Shown: in pieces, positions 33,621 through 38,212 of the stretch
Layout: each line of letters opens with the position of its first letter
Position numbering within the stretch: the first letter of the stretch is position 1
Assembly (NCBI GenBank): GCA_028708215.1
Contig: JAQVZL010000011.1
Coordinates: 1 to 38,212 of the forward strand
DNA: 38,212 nucleotides
Source: Bacteroidales bacterium
GTDB lineage: Bacteria; Bacteroidota; Bacteroidia; Bacteroidales; UBA932
Direction: 5' to 3'
Program-made: the position numbers and the translations under genes
The notes under the pieces: generated by a model
What the model was told of the DNA's origin: nothing
The model's input: the letters and a program-made list of their open reading frames with translations, nothing else
The model's database searches: none

Positions 33621-34043
33621 ATGAAAGAAGTAGATTATATAGACCATCAAGGAAAAGTAATAGAGGCTAATGCCCATTTTATTTCGGTTGAAATTCTTAA
33701 TAAATCGGCTTGTAGTTCTTGTCACGCACAGGGGTTTTGTAGCATGGGAGATGTAAAAGCCAAAATTGTAGAGGTAGAAAATAGTGGAACAGATTTTTTT
33801 GAAGTGGGAGAGATTGTAAATGTTAAACTAAAAAAGACCTTAGGGTATAAAGCTTTGTGGCTTTCTTATCTAATTCCTCTTATCATTTTAATGGTTTTAT
33901 TACTATCTTTGCATGCCTTTGGGGTATCGGAGCCAATTATAGGTCTTTCTATAATTGGGTCTATTTCTCTTTACTATCTTATAATTTGGTTATTAAGAGA
34001 TAGATTCAAGAGAGAATTTATTTTTGTTGTTGAGAAACTTTAA
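33621..34043 (+). CDS. RseC/MucC-like membrane protein
   Basis: The 140-residue protein has an N-terminal soluble part with a cysteine cluster (Cys31, Cys34, Cys40 in CSSCHAQGFCSMGD) and two membrane segments (about 76-96 and 102-122). This is the RseC family, linked in E. coli to the Rsx/Rnf complex that keeps SoxR reduced. Its place 6 bases ahead of rnfB supports a role in assembly or function of the Rnf complex, which is inference. Only three closely spaced cysteines are present. Confidence 0.88.
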   Translation: MKEVDYIDHQGKVIEANAHFISVEILNKSACSSCHAQGFCSMGDVKAKIVEVENSGTDFFEVGEIVNVKLKKTLGYKALWLSYLIPLIILMVLLLSLHAFGVSEPIIGLSIIGSISLYYLIIWLLRDRFKREFIFVVEKL

Positions 34044-34049
34044 CAAATA

Positions 34050-34910
34050 ATGATAAGTACAATAATTTTTACAATTTTAAGTCTAACTCTTCTGGGTCTA
34101 ATATTGGCCTGGATTCTTTATTTAGTAGCACAAAAATTCAAAGTGCAAGAAGACCCTCGTATAGACAATGTAGAGGAGGTACTTCCTGGAGCTAACTGTG
34201 GTGGTTGTGGGTTTGCCGGTTGTAGAGCTTTTGCTGAAGCATGTGTAAAAGCAGAAGATTTAGATACTCTTTTCTGTCCTGTAGGTGGGAACGATACTAT
34301 GAAGAGTGTTGCTGGCTGTTTAGGGATGACCGTTGCAGAGAAAGCTAAGCAAGTTGCAGTTATTAGGTGTAATGGCAATTGCGATGTAAGAGAAAAAGTA
34401 AACCATTACGATGGGTATAGCTCTTGCGCAGTAATGGCTAGTTTATATGCTGGAGATACTGGTTGTAAATATGGGTGTTTAGGCCAGGGCGATTGTGTTA
34501 CAGTCTGTAATTTTGATGCTATAAAGATGGACCCTAGAACAGGGCTGCCAGAGGTAGATGAAGATAAGTGTACAGCTTGTGGTGCGTGTGTTAAGGCATG
34601 TCCAAAATCTATAATTGAGTTGAGGAACATGGGGCCAAAAAATAGACGTATTTTTGTCTCTTGTGTTAATAAAGATAAGGGTGGAGTAGCTAAGAAGGCT
34701 TGTGATGTTGCTTGTATTGGATGTTATAAATGCGTAAAAGCCTGTCCTTTCGATGCAATCACAATTACAGACAATCTTGCTTATATAGATTATAATAAAT
34801 GTAAGTTGTGCCGTAAGTGCGTTACAGAGTGCCCTACTCATGCTATTTGGGAGGTGAACTTCCCTGTTAGGGTTCCAAGGAAAACAGAAAGTGAAAAAAA
34901 TGAACAGTAA
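34050..34910 (+). CDS. rnfB: Rnf complex subunit RnfB
   Basis: RnfB is the ferredoxin-facing iron-sulfur subunit of the Rnf pump, which passes electrons between ferredoxin and NAD and moves Na+ or H+. The 286-residue protein has one membrane anchor (residues 4-27) and the GANCGGCGFAGC motif (Cys50, 53, 58, 76). Further clusters follow: 139/143/149/153, 174/177/180/184, 222/225/228/232 and 251/254/257/261. That gives five possible 4Fe-4S sites. It starts 6 bases after the RseC-like gene and 14 before rnfC. Confidence 0.95.
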   Translation: MISTIIFTILSLTLLGLILAWILYLVAQKFKVQEDPRIDNVEEVLPGANCGGCGFAGCRAFAEACVKAEDLDTLFCPVGGNDTMKSVAGCLGMTVAEKAKQVAVIRCNGNCDVREKVNHYDGYSSCAVMASLYAGDTGCKYGCLGQGDCVTVCNFDAIKMDPRTGLPEVDEDKCTACGACVKACPKSIIELRNMGPKNRRIFVSCVNKDKGGVAKKACDVACIGCYKCVKACPFDAITITDNLAYIDYNKCKLCRKCVTECPTHAIWEVNFPVRVPRKTESEKNEQ

Positions 34911-34924
34911 TATCACATTATAAT

Positions 34925-36262
34925 ATGAGCAAAACATTTTCTATTGGTGGTATACACCCTCATGATCATAAGATATCTATAAATGCGGCTATAGAAGATT
35001 TTCCCATTATGGATATGGCATATATTTCGGTTTCTCAGCACCTAGGTGCTCCTGCAGAGCCGGTTGTTGCCAAGGGAGATAAAGTAAAGACAGGGCAATT
35101 AGTTGCTAAGTCTACAGGTTTTATCTCTGCCAATATTCATTCGTCGGTTTCGGGAACCGTTACATCTATAGAGATGCTTCCAGATATTTTTGGACATTTG
35201 GTAAAACATATAGTTATAAAAGTAGAGGGAGATGAGTGGGAGGAGTCTATAGATAGAACAGCCCAGATAGTTCGTGAAATAAAACTCTCTCCAAAAGAGA
35301 TAATAGAGAGAATTGCGCAGCATGGGGTTGTAGGTCTTGGCGGAGCAGCTTTCCCAACTCATATAAAACTTACTCCACCACCAAATAAAAAGGCTGAATA
35401 TTTGCTTGTAAATGGCTCTGAGTGTGAACCATATTTAACTTCTGATTATAGAATAATGTTAGAAGAGCCAGAGCAGATTTTGATAGGAGTTAAAATTATG
35501 ATGAAGGCTCTTGGTGTTGAAGCTTCTTTTTTTGGTATAGAAGAGAATAAGCCAGAGGCTATTAAAATTATGAGTAGGTTGGCCTCGGCCTCCTATCCAG
35601 AAATAAAGATTGTCTCCCTTAAAAAGAGATATCCTCAAGGTGGAGAAAAACAGCTTATAGATGCTATACTTAAAAGACGAGTTCCTTCTATGGGTCTCCC
35701 TATAGATACTGGAGTTGTTGTTCAAAATGTTGGAACTGCTCTTGCTGTTTATGAAGCTGTTCAAAAGAACAAACCTCTTTTTGAAGGTATTGTTACCGTT
35801 ACAGGAGAGTGTATGAGTGAGCAGAGAAACTTCCGCTTAAGGGTGGGCACCAATTTAGAGAGAGTAATGTTTGCTATAGGTGGTTTCCCTAAAGATGCCG
35901 TTAAGTTAATAAGTGGTGGCCCTATGATGGGTAAAGCGGTCTCTAGAATGGATGCTGCTTCTGTGAAAAGCACATCGGCTTTTCTTTTATTAACCCAAGA
36001 AGAGACAAAACGTGGAGAGGAGGGTAGCTGTATTCGTTGCGCAAAGTGTGTAGATGCATGTCCTATGGGGCTTGAGCCATATTTATTGAATAGGCTTTCA
36101 CGTGCTGGGCGTTTAGAAGAGTTAGAAGAAAACATGGTACACGACTGTATTGAGTGTGGCTGTTGTATGTATAGTTGCCCTGCTAATATTCCATTAGTAG
36201 ACACTATAAGGTTTTCTAAAGCTCAGGTTATTAAGATAATCAGAAGTAGACCAAAAAAGTAA
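34925..36262 (+). CDS. rnfC: Rnf complex subunit RnfC
   Basis: RnfC is the peripheral NAD-binding subunit carrying FMN and iron-sulfur clusters. The 445-residue protein has the N-terminal RnfC barrel part, the nucleotide-binding GLGGAAFPTHIKL (137-149), NGSECEPYLTSDYR (163-176), and two 4Fe-4S motifs: Cys369/372/375/379 and Cys408/411/414/418. It is of the short form without the long C-terminal alanine/lysine-rich region of E. coli RsxC. The position between rnfB and rnfD is standard. Confidence 0.96.
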   Translation: MSKTFSIGGIHPHDHKISINAAIEDFPIMDMAYISVSQHLGAPAEPVVAKGDKVKTGQLVAKSTGFISANIHSSVSGTVTSIEMLPDIFGHLVKHIVIKVEGDEWEESIDRTAQIVREIKLSPKEIIERIAQHGVVGLGGAAFPTHIKLTPPPNKKAEYLLVNGSECEPYLTSDYRIMLEEPEQILIGVKIMMKALGVEASFFGIEENKPEAIKIMSRLASASYPEIKIVSLKKRYPQGGEKQLIDAILKRRVPSMGLPIDTGVVVQNVGTALAVYEAVQKNKPLFEGIVTVTGECMSEQRNFRLRVGTNLERVMFAIGGFPKDAVKLISGGPMMGKAVSRMDAASVKSTSAFLLLTQEETKRGEEGSCIRCAKCVDACPMGLEPYLLNRLSRAGRLEELEENMVHDCIECGCCMYSCPANIPLVDTIRFSKAQVIKIIRSRPKK

Positions 36263-36275
36263 TAGTTATCTGAAT

Positions 36276-37277
36276 ATGAAAAAATTATTAGTATCACCTG
36301 CACCACATTTACACGGGAAAGAGAGTACTCGAGGGCTTATGAGAGATGTAATTATTGCCTTATCTCCCTCTCTGTTAGTATCTATCTATTTCTTTGGGTT
36401 TTCTGCCATAAAGTTGGCATTTGTAGGTGTAATTACTTGTGTTCTTGTAGAATATGTAATTCAAAAATATATAACCAAGTCTAAGGTTTGTGTAAATGAC
36501 TATTCGGCAGCTCTTACAGGATTGCTTTTAGCACTTAATCTCCCGCCAAGTTCACCCTGGTGGATTATGCTTATAGGTTCTATAGTAGCAATTGGAGTGG
36601 CTAAAATGAGCTTTGGAGGGCTTGGGCAGAATGTATTTAACCCCGCTTTAGTAGGGAGGGTTTTCCTTTTAGTCTCTTTTCCAGTGATTATGACAGACTG
36701 GAGTATCCCCTCTTCTTGGTTTAGAGCTGGGGCCGATGCTACTACTGGAGCAACCCCTTTAGCTATTGTTAAAGAGGGGCTTTCTAATGGTCTAACTATG
36801 GATCAAATTTTTGCAGAGAATAACTTCTCATACTTAGAGATGCTATTTAGCAAAATTGGTGGGTCTGTTGGAGAGGTCTCAATTCTAGCACTTCTATTAG
36901 GGCTAGCCTATCTTTTAATAAGAAAGGTTATAAGGCCACATATACCAGTTACAATTATTGCAACAGTAGTTGTTTTCTCTGGTATCTTTTGGGTTTTAGA
37001 TCCATCTCATTACCCAGACCCGCTATTCAATTTGCTTACTGGAGGTATTCTTTTAGGAGCTATCTTTATGGCAACAGATTATGTAACATCTCCAATGAGT
37101 AGCCGAGGGATGATAATATATGGTATAGGAATAGGTGTAATAACTGTTCTTATAAGAAACTTTGGCGCATATCCAGAGGGAATCTCTTTTGCAATACTAA
37201 TAATGAATGCAACTGTGCCTCTATTAAATAAATATTTTAAACCAGCTAAATTTGGGAAGGAGGTGAAGAATGGCTAA
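36276..37277 (+). CDS. rnfD: Rnf complex subunit RnfD
   Basis: RnfD is a membrane subunit with covalently bound FMN and riboflavin. The 333-residue product has about nine membrane segments and the flavinylation motif TTGAT with Thr160 as the probable attachment site. Family stretches include SPAPHLHGKESTRGLMRDV, SFGGLGQNVFNPALVGR and TGGILLGAIFMATDYVTSP. Flavin attachment needs an ApbE transferase, not present in this window. Its last 8 bases overlap rnfG. Confidence 0.95.
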   Translation: MKKLLVSPAPHLHGKESTRGLMRDVIIALSPSLLVSIYFFGFSAIKLAFVGVITCVLVEYVIQKYITKSKVCVNDYSAALTGLLLALNLPPSSPWWIMLIGSIVAIGVAKMSFGGLGQNVFNPALVGRVFLLVSFPVIMTDWSIPSSWFRAGADATTGATPLAIVKEGLSNGLTMDQIFAENNFSYLEMLFSKIGGSVGEVSILALLLGLAYLLIRKVIRPHIPVTIIATVVVFSGIFWVLDPSHYPDPLFNLLTGGILLGAIFMATDYVTSPMSSRGMIIYGIGIGVITVLIRNFGAYPEGISFAILIMNATVPLLNKYFKPAKFGKEVKNG

Positions 37278-37869
37278 GGATTCTACATTAAAAAACATGT
37301 TATTAACTCTAGCAGCTATTACTTTTGTTGCTTCGGCTTTATTGGGAGTTACTTATGGTATAACTAAAGGGCCTATAGAGGAGGCAATGAAAGCTAAAAT
37401 CAACAGTGCTATTGCAAGTGTCTCTCCAGAGTTCGATAACGATCCATCTGTCCAGCAATTTACTGTTGAAAACTCGGGTAAAGAGTATAAGGTCTATCCT
37501 GCCAAAATGGGAGATGCTATAGTTGGGTATGCTGTTGAGACCTATTCGTCTGGTTTTGGAGGAAGAATATTACTTATGGTTGGGTTTAATATTGATGGTA
37601 AAATAAAAGGTATTTCTGTTCTATCACATTCAGAAACTCCTGGATTAGGAGATAAAATAACCCCATCTAAGAGTGATTTTGGCATACAGTTTCAAGGTCA
37701 ATCTCCAGAAACATTTAAGCTTTTAGTTAAAAAAGATGGAGGCGATGTAGATGCTATAACTGCTTCTACTATTACTTCAAGAGCTTACTGCCAAGCAGTG
37801 ACAACAGCTTGGGAGGTCTTTCAAAAATGTGATGTTCAAAACAAAGAGTTGGAGGTGAACAATGAGTAA
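37270..37869 (+). CDS. rnfG: Rnf complex subunit RnfG
   Basis: RnfG is a periplasmic FMN-carrying subunit anchored by one N-terminal membrane segment (about residues 10-30). The 199-residue protein shows the FMN-binding domain: GFGGRILLMVGFNIDGKIKG, HSETPGLGDKI and the flavinylation site DAITASTITS, with Thr167 as the likely attachment residue. AAGGAGGTGAAG lies just before the ATG, an unusually strong ribosome-binding site for this window. It overlaps rnfD and rnfE by 8 bases each. Confidence 0.95.
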   Translation: MAKDSTLKNMLLTLAAITFVASALLGVTYGITKGPIEEAMKAKINSAIASVSPEFDNDPSVQQFTVENSGKEYKVYPAKMGDAIVGYAVETYSSGFGGRILLMVGFNIDGKIKGISVLSHSETPGLGDKITPSKSDFGIQFQGQSPETFKLLVKKDGGDVDAITASTITSRAYCQAVTTAWEVFQKCDVQNKELEVNNE

Positions 37870-38212
37870 ATTAAAACTAATATCTAGAGGTATAATTAAG
37901 GAGAATCCTGTTTTTGTTCTTTTTTTAGGAATGTGTCCTACTTTAGGAACAACTACTTCTGCAATAAATGGATTAGGAATGGGTGTGGCTACTATGTTTG
38001 TGCTTATTCTCTCTAATATGGCAATCTCTTCAATATCTGGCGTTATCCCAAATAAGGTGAGAATCCCTGCATATATTGTTGTAATTGCTGCATTTGTAAC
38101 AGTGTTACAACTTTTAATGCAAGCATATACTCCAGGTTTGTACGAGACACTTGGTATTTTTATTCCTTTGATTGTTGTTAACTGTATTGTGCTTGGTAGA
38201 GCAGAGGCCTTT
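37862..38212 (+). CDS. rnfE: Rnf complex subunit RnfE, 5' part (cut by right edge)
   Basis: RnfE is a membrane subunit that, with RnfA, holds a 2Fe-2S site within the membrane. The first 117 codons are present, starting MSKLKLISRGIIKENPVF; the frame is open to the window end. It shows LFLGMCPTLGTTTSAINGLG with the conserved Cys25 region, and GIFIPLIVVNCIVLGRAEAF with the second conserved cysteine region. TTGGAGGTG lies just upstream of the ATG. It overlaps rnfG by 8 bases. rnfA is expected to follow outside the window. Confidence 0.95.
   Translation, partial: MSKLKLISRGIIKENPVFVLFLGMCPTLGTTTSAINGLGMGVATMFVLILSNMAISSISGVIPNKVRIPAYIVVIAAFVTVLQLLMQAYTPGLYETLGIFIPLIVVNCIVLGRAEAF

Overview
The window is a piece of a chromosome from an AT-rich member of the Bacteroidota, most likely Bacteroidales. 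The evidence is the recurring TAnnTTTG promoter core (one copy has a perfect TTTG-N19-TAnnTTTG), few clear Shine-Dalgarno sites, zinc-free forms of S14, S4 and L36, an SDR-type threonine dehydrogenase, a GSCFA protein, and an RseC-like gene leading an rnfBCDGE operon. The species cannot be named from the sequence alone. I found no rRNA, tRNA, CRISPR array, prophage or transposase gene.

Layout. (1) 1-1857: the 3' part of a sodium/glutamate symporter gene, followed by an exported M19 dipeptidase. (2) 2027-12790: a long ribosomal cluster, rplP-rpmC-rpsQ-rplN-rplX-rplE-rpsN-rpsH-rplF-rplR-rpsE-rpmD-rplO-secY-map-infA-rpmJ-rpsM-rpsK-rpsD-rpoA-rplQ, closed by a strong terminator. It starts at rplP: the S10-operon genes that usually precede it (rpsJ to rpsC) are not upstream, and rplP has its own promoter-like site and leader. 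(3) 12791-13429: a gene-free stretch with inverted repeats. (4) 13430-20671: a CNT nucleoside transporter (minus) divergent from tgt and an LptF/LptG permease (plus); SDR threonine dehydrogenase (minus) divergent from queG and a GSCFA gene (plus); then the DNA-binding protein HU. (5) 20672-21415: a second gene-free, repeat-rich stretch. (6) 21416-27122: a minus-strand operon alaS - LptF/LptG permease - fmt - thiamine pyrophosphokinase. (7) 27222-31118: two tandem M23 peptidases, a MerR-type regulator, a NIF3-family protein and a coiled-coil zinc-ribbon protein. (8) 31268-38212: dnaB, a DUF3108 protein, an RseC-like protein and rnfB-C-D-G-E, with rnfE cut by the right edge.

How it works together. 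Most of the window is core cell machinery: translation and secretion (ribosomal cluster, secY, map, alaS, fmt), tRNA queuosine modification (tgt, queG), envelope building (two LPS-export permeases, two M23 peptidases), DNA replication and packaging (dnaB, HU), and the Rnf ion pump coupling ferredoxin and NAD.

The least explained parts are the two gene-free stretches. They hold a pair of 170-nt inverted copies (about 83 % identical by hand count, no gaps), each containing a 126-bp unit bounded by 13-bp inverted repeats. They also hold three copies of a 14-mer placed just past gene 3' ends, a four-copy 12-bp tandem repeat, and clusters of tight hairpins. Other points worth a second look are the S10-cluster break at rplP, a Tgt protein lacking the three zinc-site cysteines, a lysine/alanine-rich N-terminal extension on L5, and a repetitive tail on L17.
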